Shown: piece after piece, positions 9,168 through 17,893 of the stretch | Layout of the letters: the number at the start of each line of letters is the position of its first letter | Position numbering within the stretch: position 1 is the stretch's first letter | Notes under the pieces: generated by a model | What the model was told of the DNA's origin: nothing | The model's input: only the letters and a program-made list of their open reading frames with translations | Databases searched by the model: none | Made by a program: the position numbers and the translations under genes | From: an uncultured Aquimarina sp. | Lineage (GTDB): Bacteria; Bacteroidota; Bacteroidia; Flavobacteriales; Flavobacteriaceae | Direction: 5' to 3' | Assembly (NCBI RefSeq): GCF_947492965.1 | Contig: NZ_CANLOZ010000007.1 | Location: 1 to 64,000 of the forward strand | DNA: 64,000 bases

Positions 9168-10118
9168 ATGATATTCTCTAAAATAGTTTGGAATCCGATC
9201 GAAGGATTGGATCTTGGTTTTTTTGTCGTTCGTTTCTACAGCCTAATGTTTGTTGTTGCTTTTTCTCTAGGATGGTATTTGATGAAAAAAATATACATCC
9301 GCGAAAAGATTTCTATGGAAAAACTAGATTCTGTTTTTATCTATGCTGTCATAGGAACACTATTAGGAGCTAGGCTTGGTCATGTATTTTTCTATGATTG
9401 GGACTACTACAGAAACAATCTCCTTGAAATCATTTTACCGTTTAAGTTTAATCCTGCGTTTGAATTCATTGGTTTTAGAGGACTTGCAAGCCATGGTGCT
9501 GCCATTGCATTTATCATTGCTATGTATTATTACTCTAAAAATGTATTAAAAAAACACCCATTATGGGTAATGGATAGAGTAACTATTCCTGCAGCATTTG
9601 GAGGTATTTTTGTTCGCTTAGGAAACTTCTTTAATTCAGAAATTATAGGAGAACCTTCAGGAGATTCGCCATTTGGGGTAAAATTTATCCGTGATGGTCT
9701 AAGTAAAGCAGAAGTGATAAGGGAAACTGGAATTAAAAATGTAAATGAGGCTTATTCTGCAGTGGTAAATAATCCTAAATTCGCAAACCTTTTAGAGGCC
9801 ATTCCTTATAGACATCCTGCACAATTATACGAAGCTTTTGGATATATCTTTGTATCCTTGATTCTTTGGTTTATTTATTGGAAAACGGACAAAAGAAACA
9901 ATAGAGGATTCCTTTTTGGTATGTATATGATGTTGATATTTATTGTTCGATTTATCGTAGAGAGTGTTAAAAAGAGTCAAGGTGGTTTTGAAGATGCTTT
10001 AGGGGATGCCCTATCTACAGGACAATGGCTGAGCATACCTTTTATTTTAGTTGGTCTTTATTTCGTAGTCCGAGCAAAAAAAGTAGAAGAAGCACCAAAA
10101 TCATACACGTTAAAATAA
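9168..10118 (+). CDS. lgt: Phosphatidylglycerol--prolipoprotein diacylglyceryl transferase
   Basis: Lgt is the inner-membrane enzyme that moves diacylglycerol from phosphatidylglycerol onto the lipobox cysteine of prolipoproteins, the first step of lipoprotein maturation. Seven or so membrane helices are visible. Conserved motifs are GARLGHVFFYD, GFRGLASHGAAIA (the catalytic HG region), RLGNFFNSEIIGEPS (the Lgt signature) and RHPAQLYEA. The 316-aa length includes an insert around residues 180-205 (KAEVIRETGIKNVNEAYSAV) that is common in Bacteroidota orthologues. It presumably serves the several lipoproteins in this window (for example 1872, csgG, 32454, 45058). Confidence 0.96.
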   Translation: MIFSKIVWNPIEGLDLGFFVVRFYSLMFVVAFSLGWYLMKKIYIREKISMEKLDSVFIYAVIGTLLGARLGHVFFYDWDYYRNNLLEIILPFKFNPAFEFIGFRGLASHGAAIAFIIAMYYYSKNVLKKHPLWVMDRVTIPAAFGGIFVRLGNFFNSEIIGEPSGDSPFGVKFIRDGLSKAEVIRETGIKNVNEAYSAVVNNPKFANLLEAIPYRHPAQLYEAFGYIFVSLILWFIYWKTDKRNNRGFLFGMYMMLIFIVRFIVESVKKSQGGFEDALGDALSTGQWLSIPFILVGLYFVVRAKKVEEAPKSYTLK

Positions 10119-10138
10119 CTAACCAAGTATATTATATA

Positions 10139-10172
10139 AAAAAGAGGAAAGTTTTAAAACTTTCCTCTTTTT
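10139..10172. terminator. Bidirectional terminator between lgt and prfA
   Basis: A 17-bp perfect stem, AAAAAGAGGAAAGTTTT / AAAACTTTCCTCTTTTT, meets with no loop beyond the central turn. It lies between the convergent genes lgt and prfA and has A/T runs for both directions. Confidence 0.85.
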
Positions 10173-10219
10173 GTCTTCTTAAAGAAATCCTTTTCTCTAG
10201 TCTTATAATCATATTAAGA

Positions 10220-11296
10220 CTAAAAAACTTCGTTGGATTCTTTTAATTTCTCTGTATTTTCTACTAGCTGAAGTTCATCAATAATTTTCTGAATATCTCC
10301 ATTTATGATATTACTTAAATCATATAAAGTTAACCCGATACGATGGTCTGTAACACGACCTTGCGGATAATTATAAGTTCTAATTTTAGCAGAACGATCT
10401 CCAGAAGAAACCATACTTTTACGCTTTTCAGAATCTGCAGCTTGCTTTTTGGCAAGTTCTAATTCATATAATCTCGATCTAAGTACTTTTAGTGCTTTTT
10501 CTAAATTCTTGTGGGATGATTTCTGATCCTGACAACTTACGATCATTCCTGTAGGCTCATGATGTAACTTAATAGCAGAATATGTGGTATTCACTGACTG
10601 TCCTCCTGGTCCTGTAGAAGTGGTTCGTTCAATTCTTACTTCTGTCATATCCAATTCTACATCAAACTCTTCAGCTTCTGGCAATACCATTACAGTAGCT
10701 GCACTGGTATGCACTCGACCTTGCGTTTCTGTCTGTGGAACTCTTTGCACACGATGCACTCCTGCTTCAAATTTCATGGTTCCATACGCATCTTCTCCAT
10801 TCACTTCGAAAATAATCTCCTTGTATCCGCCACTAGTTCCTTCGCTAAGATCCACTACGCTAGTACTCCATCCTTTTCCTTCGCAATACTTAGTATACAT
10901 TCTAAATAAGTCTCCCGCAAAAATACTCGCCTCATCACCACCTGTTCCCGCTCTAATTTCGACCACGCAATTTTTAGCATCTTCCGGATCCTTAGGAACA
11001 AGCATAAAACGAATTTTCTCTTCTAAAGCAGGTAGCTCCTCTTTAGCCTCATCTAACTGCATTTTAGCCATTTCTACCATTTCTGGATCACTCCCATCTG
11101 AAATAATTTCTTCAGCCTCTTTCTTATTATCCGTTAACTCGATATACCGATCTCTTTCATCCATTAATGCCTTGAGATCTTTATATTCTTTATTAAGCTT
11201 TATATATCTTTTTTGATCTGCAATAATATCAGGCTGAATGATCAAATCATTCACCTCATCAAATCGCTGCTTAACAATATTTAATTTATCAATCAT
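10220..11296 (-). CDS. prfA: Peptide chain release factor 1
   Basis: RF1 recognises UAA and UAG stop codons and triggers peptide release. The stop-codon tripeptide of the RF1 type is PQT (187-189, in [10 protein letters not shown]). The catalytic GGQ lies at 231-233 in [16 protein letters not shown]. The N-terminal PCRF domain and the C-terminal tail are intact, and 358 aa is the normal length. A -7-like box (TACTTTTG) lies at 11326-11333 on the minus strand, but I see no good -33. Confidence 0.96.
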   Translation of the reverse strand: MIDKLNIVKQRFDEVNDLIIQPDIIADQKRYIKLNKEYKDLKALMDERDRYIELTDNKKEAEEIISDGSDPEMVEMAKMQLDEAKEELPALEEKIRFMLVPKDPEDAKNCVVEIRAGTGGDEASIFAGDLFRMYTKYCEGKGWSTSVVDLSEGTSGGYKEIIFEVNGEDAYGTMKFEAGVHRVQRVPQTETQGRVHTSAATVMVLPEAEEFDVELDMTEVRIERTTSTGPGGQSVNTTYSAIKLHHEPTGMIVSCQDQKSSHKNLEKALKVLRSRLYELELAKKQAADSEKRKSMVSSGDRSAKIRTYNYPQGRVTDHRIGLTLYDLSNIINGDIQKIIDELQLVENTEKLKESNEVF

Positions 11297-11417
11297 AATT
11301 CTATCTGTCCTGTCCGTGGAATTTACAAAAGTACATTTTTTTGAGCAAAGGTCATACGCATTTTCTGAATCTAAACAACAATCTTGTAACTCAAAAAAAT
11401 GTATCTTTACAACTCAT

Positions 11418-11780
11418 ATGACTGGAAACAATAATACATACAACAAAAAGCTGATTTTTAGTTGGTTTATGACTCTTTTGCTCTTTTTGGGCATTGGAGG
11501 ATATTCTAATTATACATCACCTATTTCTTTTCAAGAAAATATTGAACTTGTTGTTTCTGATAAGCAAAGCTTAGTTAAAGTAATTTCTTTAGGGAATGCG
11601 TTTAATAAGTCTTCCTATTTTATTATTACCTCCACACTAAGTTCAATTTCGAAGCACCATGAAACTATTGCTTCGATCATGTATAAAAAACTTGATACGA
11701 TAATTTCATCGGAAATTAAGTATCATTTATTATTCCACATCCCTACTTATTCTTCTGAAGAAGAAAGTCTTTTTGTTTAA
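11418..11780 (+). CDS. Hypothetical secreted or membrane-anchored protein, 120 aa
   Basis: I do not recognise the family. The open frame extends further upstream into prfA on the other strand, but the ATG at 11418 fits best. It places a basic N-terminus (NNTYNKK) directly before a single hydrophobic segment (LIFSWFMTLLLFLGIGGYS), so the product is anchored or exported. The remaining ~90 residues are Ser/Ile-rich without motifs. A TATCTTTA box at 11402-11409 ends only 8 bases before the ATG, so any transcript would be nearly leaderless. Confidence 0.5.
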   Translation: MTGNNNTYNKKLIFSWFMTLLLFLGIGGYSNYTSPISFQENIELVVSDKQSLVKVISLGNAFNKSSYFIITSTLSSISKHHETIASIMYKKLDTIISSEIKYHLLFHIPTYSSEEESLFV

Positions 11781-11869
11781 AATATAGGTCTTCCAAAAGA
11801 CCTAATCCTTTATTTCAAATATCATTAATTCCACTATCGTACCTGCTAGTGGTTTACACTATTTTAAAA

Positions 11870-12064
11870 ATGAAAAGATTTAAAAAAGCAATAAGACGAA
11901 TTGTCTTAGTATTATTTATTATTATGGTCGCAATGATTCCTGTACCCATCTTCTATCAGAAAAAAGAAGGTAAATTCAATGATGATAACACAATTGAACT
12001 CATAGAAACAAAAGAAGAGGACAACGAATCAGAAACAATTCAATTTAACAAAGAACTCGGATAA
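11870..12064 (+). CDS. Small single-pass membrane protein, 64 aa
   Basis: This short frame has a strongly basic N-terminus (KRFKKAIRR) and one transmembrane helix (IVLVLFIIMVAMIPVPIF). The tail is acidic (KEEDNESETIQFN) and would lie outside the inner membrane. The ATG at 11870 is preferred over a GTG seven codons upstream, because it gives a normal positive-inside N-terminus. The layout is typical of small flavobacterial membrane proteins, but I cannot name a family or function. It reads in the same direction as the preceding hypothetical gene. Confidence 0.5.
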   Translation: MKRFKKAIRRIVLVLFIIMVAMIPVPIFYQKKEGKFNDDNTIELIETKEEDNESETIQFNKELG

Positions 12065-12090
12065 CACCTTACAGACCAAAGTTTACATTC

Positions 12091-12123
12091 TCGGGAGCTT
12101 GAACAAATGTTTCGAGCTCTCGA
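12091..12123. terminator. Hairpin between convergent genes
   Basis: GGGAGCTTGAAC (12093-12104) can pair with GTTTCGAGCTCTC (12109-12121) with two wobble pairs and one bulge around loop AAAT. It fills the gap between two convergent genes. No strong T-run is present, so the terminator call is tentative. Confidence 0.35.
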
Positions 12124-12126
12124 AAA

Positions 12127-12624
12127 TCAATTAGTAATTTTCCTAGATTTCAAAATAAAATATATCATTACACCGAGTAAAGCACCAATAAATACTGGCA
12201 AAAACCAATTTCCTAAACCATCATAAGCCCCAATCGCAACCTGTATAGAACCATATAAAATATAAGCAAAAGACCATGCAATGATTAAATTAATTACTCT
12301 TATTAATCTAGTGGTTATTTTATAATACCTAGGAGCTGAATCTTCTGATATTTTCGAAGGGTAATTGAACTTATGAGGAAACTTATTAAGAATATAAAGA
12401 CCTACTACCATCAACAACCCAATTACTGGTAGCACCCAAATTGAGGTTTTAGAACTGTAATTATCTGGTTCGCCTTTTGCATTAAAATGTGTTGGAATTT
12501 GATCTGGAAGATCAGCATTATAGACAATCGGAAGTAATAACAAAACTCCCAAACCTATAAATGCACATACTTCAAACACAATATCTGTAGCGTCTTTCTT
12601 TATATTAATTATTGGATTCCCCAT
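12127..12624 (-). CDS. DUF1648 domain membrane protein
   Basis: This is an inner-membrane protein of 165 aa with about four helices (residues about 18-35, 65-82, 107-127 and 138-158). After the first helix comes the DUF1648 hallmark, LPDQIPTHFNAKGEPDNY, found in SdpI/YhfL-like proteins of Bacillus and many other membrane proteins. Some relatives act in immunity to toxins, but the domain alone does not show that, and no toxin gene is nearby. It diverges from the MsrA-like gene with a 57-base gap. Confidence 0.75.
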   Translation of the reverse strand: MGNPIINIKKDATDIVFEVCAFIGLGVLLLLPIVYNADLPDQIPTHFNAKGEPDNYSSKTSIWVLPVIGLLMVVGLYILNKFPHKFNYPSKISEDSAPRYYKITTRLIRVINLIIAWSFAYILYGSIQVAIGAYDGLGNWFLPVFIGALLGVMIYFILKSRKITN

Positions 12625-12681
12625 AACTATTTAATTAATTTAAAAGTACTAATAAAGGATTTAATTACGATTTTTACAATT

Positions 12682-13176
12682 ATGAGTTATGTAAAAATTG
12701 GTTTTGGAGGTGGATGTCATTGGTGTACAGAAGCTGTTTTTCAGTCCTTACGTGGAATCATAAAAGTAGAACAAGGCTATATTGCCAGCACTGATCAAAA
12801 TAATTATTTTTCTGAAGCAGTTGTCGTAACCTATGACCCTCAAACAATTGAGTTACATGATTTAATAGAAATCCATTTACATACACATAAAAGTACTTCT
12901 AATCATAGTTTCAGAAAAAAATACAGAAGTGCAATTTATTATTTTAATGATCATGAAAAAGAAGTTATAGCTGCTATTATCTCAAAACTAAATCCCGATT
13001 TTGATAATAAGTTAATTACTCAAATCCTAAAATTTCAATCATTTCAGTCATCAAGAGAAGAACTTCTTAACTATTATACTAATAATCCTGAAAAACCATT
13101 TTGTAAACGTTACATACACCCAAAACTACAATTGCTAAGGGAAAAATATGCTCACAAAACAAAAGGGATTATTTAG
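12682..13176 (+). CDS. Divergent MsrA-like peptide-methionine sulfoxide reductase
   Basis: The N-terminus has the MsrA active-site motif as GGGCHWCTEAVFQ (usual form GCFWC), and the C-terminus has a possible resolving cysteine in KPFCKRYIHPKL. The fold elements YRSAIYYF and VVVTYDPQTI are recognisable. The usual loop between strands, with TYexVcxGxTGHAE, is reduced to YIASTDQNNYFSEAV, so part of the substrate pocket is missing or rebuilt. At 164 aa it is short. It is likely cytosolic, unlike the lipoprotein MsrA at 61205-61873. Its stop overlaps the purM stop region by 4 bases on the opposite strand. Confidence 0.75.
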   Translation: MSYVKIGFGGGCHWCTEAVFQSLRGIIKVEQGYIASTDQNNYFSEAVVVTYDPQTIELHDLIEIHLHTHKSTSNHSFRKKYRSAIYYFNDHEKEVIAAIISKLNPDFDNKLITQILKFQSFQSSREELLNYYTNNPEKPFCKRYIHPKLQLLREKYAHKTKGII

Positions 13177-14354
13177 CTATACATAAACTCACCAAACTCA
13201 CTCTGTATAGTAAGTTTTTTGGATGCAGCTTCTTCTACTCGACCTACAACCTTAGCATCCACATCAAAACTTTTAGAAATACTAATAATTTCATCTGCAA
13301 TTTCAGGAGAAACATACAACTCCATTCGATGCCCCATATTGAACACTTGATACATCTCTTTCCAATCAGTTCCAGAATTTTCTTGTATTAACTGAAACAA
13401 AGGAGGTACATCAAATAAATTATCTTTGATAATATGAAGGTTTTCTACAAAATGTAAAATCTTAGTTTGTGCTCCTCCACTGCAATGTACCATTCCATGA
13501 ATCGTATCACTATCAAATTTAGATAATATCTTTTTTATAATTGGTGCATAAGTTCTAGTAGGAGACAATACAAGTTTACCTGCGTCTATGGGAGCATTTT
13601 CTACTGCATCCGTAAGCTTTGTTTTTCCTGAATACACAAGTTCAGAAGGAACTGCGGCATCAAAGCTTTCTGGATATTTCTCTGCTAACACCTTATGAAA
13701 CACATCGTGTCTTGCTGAAGTAAGCCCATTACTACCCATTCCTCCATTATATTCCTTTTCATACGTAGCCTGACCAAAAGATGCAAGGCCTACAATCACA
13801 TCACCAACCTTAATATTCGCATTATCAATAACATCTTTACGTTTCATCCTTGCGGTTACTGTGGAATCTACGATAATTGTTCTCACCAAATCACCCACAT
13901 CAGCAGTTTCTCCACCGGTAGAATGAATTGTAACTCCAAAGCCTTTAAGCTCCTCTAACAACTCTTCTGTTCCATTAATAATTGCAGAAATTACTTCTCC
14001 AGGAATTAAATTTTTATTTCTACCAATGGTAGAAGACAACATGATATTATCCGTAGCTCCTACACATAATAAATCGTCTATATTCATTATTAATGCATCT
14101 TGTGCTATCCCCTTCCAAACTGAGACATCGCCTGTTTCTTTCCAGTACATATAAGCAAGAGAAGATTTTGTACCAGCTCCGTCTGCATGCATTATTAAAC
14201 AATAGTCCTCATCTGCTGTAAGATAATCAGGAACGATTTTACAAAATGCTTGTGGAAAAAGACCCTTATCGATATTCTTTATTGCACTATGAACATCTTC
14301 TTTAGATGCCGAAACACCTCGCTGAGCGTAGCGTTTACTTACTTCTTGACTCAT
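13173..14354 (-). CDS. purM: Phosphoribosylformylglycinamidine cyclo-ligase (AIR synthetase)
   Basis: PurM makes aminoimidazole ribonucleotide from FGAM and ATP in purine synthesis. It belongs to the PurM/SelD ATP-binding superfamily. Visible motifs are MHADGAGTKS, the metal/ATP-binding DALIMNIDDLLCVGA, the glycine-rich HSTGGETADVGD, and MVHCSGGAQTKI. At 393 aa it is longer than the E. coli protein (345 aa), as is usual for the Bacteroidota form. No other pur genes are adjacent. It converges on the MsrA-like gene with a 4-bp overlap. Confidence 0.93.
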   Translation of the reverse strand: MSQEVSKRYAQRGVSASKEDVHSAIKNIDKGLFPQAFCKIVPDYLTADEDYCLIMHADGAGTKSSLAYMYWKETGDVSVWKGIAQDALIMNIDDLLCVGATDNIMLSSTIGRNKNLIPGEVISAIINGTEELLEELKGFGVTIHSTGGETADVGDLVRTIIVDSTVTARMKRKDVIDNANIKVGDVIVGLASFGQATYEKEYNGGMGSNGLTSARHDVFHKVLAEKYPESFDAAVPSELVYSGKTKLTDAVENAPIDAGKLVLSPTRTYAPIIKKILSKFDSDTIHGMVHCSGGAQTKILHFVENLHIIKDNLFDVPPLFQLIQENSGTDWKEMYQVFNMGHRMELYVSPEIADEIISISKSFDVDAKVVGRVEEAASKKLTIQSEFGEFMYS

Positions 14355-14419
14355 TATTATTGTATTATACCACTAGTAAAGGGCAAAGATAATCGAATTA
14401 ATTTCGATTTTAGTACTAA

Positions 14420-14452
14420 GAATTGCGATTTATTAGAAGTAAATCGCAATTC
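14420..14452. terminator. Perfect 13-bp hairpin at the end of the csg operon
   Basis: GAATTGCGATTTA (14420-14432) and TAAATCGCAATTC (14440-14452) form a perfect stem with a 7-nt loop. It lies 26 bases after the last gene of the curli-like operon and before the purM promoter region. There is no T-run, so it may stabilise the operon 3' end or end transcription with Rho. Confidence 0.5.
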
Positions 14453-14477
14453 TCGTATTTTCTGTAAGACATTAAGA

Positions 14478-15989
14478 TTATTCCCAATCTGCCATAGAGG
14501 CATTGAGTATAAGATCTTCCCTATTCGCAATTTCAAGAATTGTCATTGTTTGAATATTTCTTTGTGATATTCCATCATTAGATGTATTCACAAAAATCAC
14601 GGCAGCTTCATTTGGAGAAAATCGTGCATCTAAATCATTAGTCCCCGATGGTTTCTGAATAGAAATATCTAAACGTGAACTGTCGCCAAAATCATAGATA
14701 AACAAATGAGAATCTAGTTGTCTGTAATCACTACTCTCAAAACCTGAAATATCTTGATTATATAATAATTTTGTGCCATCAACAGAAAGATTAATACTAC
14801 CAGCAGCTCCAGAAACTCCAGTTAAAATAGTTTCTAGAACTGTTCCAGCTGCATTAATTGTAAATATCTCCACCTCATAACCATCTAGATTATTAGTTTT
14901 TAAAGCAATCACTCCATTATTATCATTTTTATCCACCTCTGTAATTAGATCTCCATCAGATGTCTGGTACACAAGAGTTAGTCCACTACCATCAACATCA
15001 ATACTATATAATTTATCTTGATTAGGAAATAATAACCTTGCACCATTATCGGACCATGAAAAATCAATCTCGCCTAAATCAAATCCCGCAACTGACACCT
15101 GAGAGGTTACCTGGGAAACCTGAGTTCCATCCTCATTCATAACAAATAAATGTGTATCTGATCCTACTGACTGCAAGAATGCTATTTTCCCTGTAGCAAC
15201 ATGACGTCTTGGCCTAAAACTATTGTTAGTTTCAGAAGTTAATTGAATTTCTGTATCCCCTTGCTCATTTGCAGAATAAATAACACTATTATCTCTAACG
15301 GATCTAGTATAAATAATTCGATTATTAGGAGGACTTGCTGTTTCAAAAGCAAAAGTATTACTATTTACAGGATCATTAATTCCATCACTACTACTTACTT
15401 GCCAAAAGTATTTTACGTTATACTGAAGATCGGTAAGCACATAAGTTGTATCCGTAATATTTTCGAATATCTCGACATCTGTATTTTCATCATTTCTCAA
15501 AGTTACTGTATATGTAAGTGAATCTTCATCTGGATCTGCACCAGTCCAGACCAATGTAACTTCTACTGGTTGATCTACAGCATTGTCTGCTGGAGTATCT
15601 AGAACAGCTGCATCAGGCGGTCTATTCCCTGCAGTTTCTATATCCATTTCAAAAACGATCTCCAATTCTCGATCTGCAATGATAGATATCGCCTCGAATT
15701 GAGCCAAAAGTCCATCGCGCTGAGCTGCTAACGAATAATCTCCAGAAGGAATATTCTCTATTAAATATTCTCCATTTTCATCTGTAAAAACAGTACTAGA
15801 AGATGGATTTGTTGAAATTTTTACATTTTCTAACGGTTCATTGGTACCCACAGCCACTACTCGTCCACGTACTGATCCTAAACCTTCTAAATCGATAGTA
15901 TCTTCGCTACAGGAATTCACTAATACCGCAGTAAAAACCAATACTAATTTTATAAAATATCTTTTCATTTCCATAAGAGTTTTAGGCAT
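14478..15989 (-). CDS. Curli-operon lipoprotein with carboxypeptidase-like, Fn3-like and beta-propeller domains
   Basis: This is the last gene of the curli-like operon. The lipobox VNSC (Cys27) implies lipid anchoring. After it comes a carboxypeptidase-regulatory-like domain (about 38-108: VRGRVVAVGTNEPLENVKI, TDENGEYLIENIPSGDYSL). A fibronectin III-like domain follows (about 128-210: PDEDSLTYTVTLRNDE, VKYFWQVSSSDG). The rest (about 220-500) is a TolB/PD40-like beta-propeller with repeats such as GKIAFLQSVGSDTHLFVMNE and GARLLFPNQDKLYSIDVDG. The ATG overlaps the csgG stop codon (TAATG), which indicates translational coupling; an internal ATG seven codons later is possible. No csg gene of this type exists in E. 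coli. A role in fibre anchoring or assembly is inference from context. Confidence 0.8.
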   Translation of the reverse strand: MPKTLMEMKRYFIKLVLVFTAVLVNSCSEDTIDLEGLGSVRGRVVAVGTNEPLENVKISTNPSSSTVFTDENGEYLIENIPSGDYSLAAQRDGLLAQFEAISIIADRELEIVFEMDIETAGNRPPDAAVLDTPADNAVDQPVEVTLVWTGADPDEDSLTYTVTLRNDENTDVEIFENITDTTYVLTDLQYNVKYFWQVSSSDGINDPVNSNTFAFETASPPNNRIIYTRSVRDNSVIYSANEQGDTEIQLTSETNNSFRPRRHVATGKIAFLQSVGSDTHLFVMNEDGTQVSQVTSQVSVAGFDLGEIDFSWSDNGARLLFPNQDKLYSIDVDGSGLTLVYQTSDGDLITEVDKNDNNGVIALKTNNLDGYEVEIFTINAAGTVLETILTGVSGAAGSINLSVDGTKLLYNQDISGFESSDYRQLDSHLFIYDFGDSSRLDISIQKPSGTNDLDARFSPNEAAVIFVNTSNDGISQRNIQTMTILEIANREDLILNASMADWE

Positions 15990-17464
15990 TATCCTTTAGG
16001 AACCTCACCATTTTCAATTACTTGTCTGTTTCTTTTTTTTAACTTTCGAAGTTCTTTTTCTTCTCTACGTTTTTGTTTACGTAACTCTTTATCCATTTTT
16101 AACGGACTTTTAAAATACCAATTGAGTCCTAAAGAGAAATTAAAATACTGATCATCTCTTTTACCTTGCGATACATTATCTAATTTATCTCCTAAAACAA
16201 GATTATGAGTAGCATTAAACGCTACTCCTATTTGATCAGTAACTAAATATTCTATTCCACCACCATATTGAAATTTAAAAAATGTTCGATCAAAATCATC
16301 CGAATTTACAGTTCCTAAACCTCCGAAAAAGAAAGGTGTAAGTTTTTCAAAAGGCAAGAGTGTTAATTCAGCATTGATATCGATCGCATTAAACCCTTCT
16401 GAGAATGCTTCTTCATTTCGTAATTGAAACTTACTTAAACTGGCATTAGCGTTGATGTATGGATTAAAATACCATTTACCTCCTACTCTGGCAGAATATG
16501 ATAAATCCGCATTATTATAATCACCGCTAATTAATGCCAATCCTCCATTTACAAAAAGTGATTTTTTTCCACGTCTTTCCTTAAAATAACGCTCATAAAG
16601 TCCTGTATTTTGTGCTTCATTTTTTTCCGCATTGTAGTCTGCTAAAAGTTCATTTACCTCTTGCTGATCCGCTGCAGGACTCCACAATCTATCTTCAATA
16701 CCTTCAATGATCAAAGATTCTACAGCTTTCTCTATCGCTTCAGAAACTGCTATTTGTCCTGGTTCATTCTTAGTAAATCCTGTTTCCGCTTCTAGCAACC
16801 TACTAAACTTCACATATCTAAAGAAACTAGCATCCAACGCCTGTGATAAAATTGTTTTAGAAACATATACCGTTTTTAGGATTTTTCCATTAGATGTAGA
16901 AACAGCTCTTAAATAAATAGTAATACGATCTTGTCTGTATTGAGTAGATCCACCAACCCCAAAATATCTTGCTCCTAATCCGCCAGTAATAATATTAGAA
17001 TCATAAGAAACAATCCCTCCTTCTAAAATAATACCTGCATATAAAAGTGGAGGCAATTGTGGCTCATTCGTGTTTTTATTTTTTCGGTATTCTTTTCTTG
17101 TAGAACGAATAATATTACGTTCATTCAGCAGGTTACTTAGATTCTCTCGTTCGATAGGCACAAACCATTTAGAATCTTCCAATGCCTTCACTAATATTGT
17201 TGTTGCCCCTTGAGTAACTGCAGTACTAAAAGTACTTCCTGCTTCAGTAGGTTTATATTGTCCAGTTTGATCCCTGAACTTATAGACTCCTACAACCACA
17301 GGTTCTTTTGGTACCGGTAAATCTCTGAGTGTTTGAGTGAATTTTGTGTCTTCCCCTATTCTTGCTTGTTCTACCGTGATGGGTTGGTTAAAATATGTTC
17401 CACATCCGGATAACAATATGACACAAGTAATTACTAGAATTACTTGATAAAACTTGTGATACAT
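15989..17464 (-). CDS. csgG: CsgG-like curli secretion pore lipoprotein with C-terminal barrel-like extension
   Basis: CsgG forms the outer-membrane pore that exports curli subunits. The lipobox is LLSGC (Cys21). Residues about 25-285 match the CsgG core: VVVGVYKFRDQTGQYKP, FSTAVTQGATTILVKALEDS, ERENLSNLLNERNIIRSTR, LYAGIILEGGIVSYDSN, RYFGVGGSTQYRQDRITIYLRAV. Unlike E. coli CsgG (about 277 aa), it continues with a region of alternating strands (about 300-450: KSLFVNGGLALISGDYN, FFFGGLGTVNSDDFD, QYFNFSLGLNWYF) that looks like a small outer-membrane barrel. It ends in a basic Lys/Arg/Glu tail. csgF lies 6 bases upstream, and the propeller lipoprotein overlaps its stop. Confidence 0.93.
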   Translation of the reverse strand: MYHKFYQVILVITCVILLSGCGTYFNQPITVEQARIGEDTKFTQTLRDLPVPKEPVVVGVYKFRDQTGQYKPTEAGSTFSTAVTQGATTILVKALEDSKWFVPIERENLSNLLNERNIIRSTRKEYRKNKNTNEPQLPPLLYAGIILEGGIVSYDSNIITGGLGARYFGVGGSTQYRQDRITIYLRAVSTSNGKILKTVYVSKTILSQALDASFFRYVKFSRLLEAETGFTKNEPGQIAVSEAIEKAVESLIIEGIEDRLWSPAADQQEVNELLADYNAEKNEAQNTGLYERYFKERRGKKSLFVNGGLALISGDYNNADLSYSARVGGKWYFNPYINANASLSKFQLRNEEAFSEGFNAIDINAELTLLPFEKLTPFFFGGLGTVNSDDFDRTFFKFQYGGGIEYLVTDQIGVAFNATHNLVLGDKLDNVSQGKRDDQYFNFSLGLNWYFKSPLKMDKELRKQKRREEKELRKLKKRNRQVIENGEVPKG

Positions 17465-17470
17465 TAAAAT

Positions 17471-17878
17471 TTAATTAGGAATTATTACTTGGGATTGATC
17501 TCCTGTGCTAGTGTCTAAAATATTAATTACCAAACCTTCTCCCGATGGAAAAATCTCTATAAACAGTGTTCCAAAACTAAAAGTACCTTCGGTAAGACCT
17601 TCTTGCCCAAACTGCTCATTAAATAAAGTTCTGGATATCTGACTAAGCAACTGATTGTTTAAACTTTCGGTAAATCTCTCCAATTCTGATCTATTATCTC
17701 CATCAGAATCACTTTCATCTGTAAATGTATTTTGAGCTTCTGCAGAACTCAACAACCATTGATAATTAAAAGTATCACCTCCAAAAGCTGGATTCTTGGG
17801 TCTATAAATCAAGTCTTGACCCATACTGTATTGATACGAGCAAAAGACAAGTATTATAGTGACTATTATTGACTTCAT
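17471..17878 (-). CDS. csgF: CsgF-like curli assembly protein
   Basis: CsgF sits at the outer opening of the CsgG pore and couples secretion to nucleation. A signal peptide ends at SMGQ, giving a mature N-terminus DLIYRPKNPAFGG. This resembles the conserved N-terminal segment of CsgF that inserts into the CsgG channel (in E. coli, a F-x-NPxFGG stretch). FNYQWLLSSAEAQN follows, then a helix with LNNQLLSQISRTLF and a C-terminal beta region. The 135-aa length agrees with E. coli CsgF (138). It sits between csgE and csgG with gaps of 6-15 bases. Confidence 0.93.
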   Translation of the reverse strand: MKSIIVTIILVFCSYQYSMGQDLIYRPKNPAFGGDTFNYQWLLSSAEAQNTFTDESDSDGDNRSELERFTESLNNQLLSQISRTLFNEQFGQEGLTEGTFSFGTLFIEIFPSGEGLVINILDTSTGDQSQVIIPN

Positions 17879-17893
17879 TTTTATAAGTAATTA

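Noticed and set aside
10584..11216. 210-codon frame on the + strand opposite prfA
   Set aside because: prfA on the minus strand is a complete RF1 with PQT and GGQ; the opposite frame has no recognisable features.
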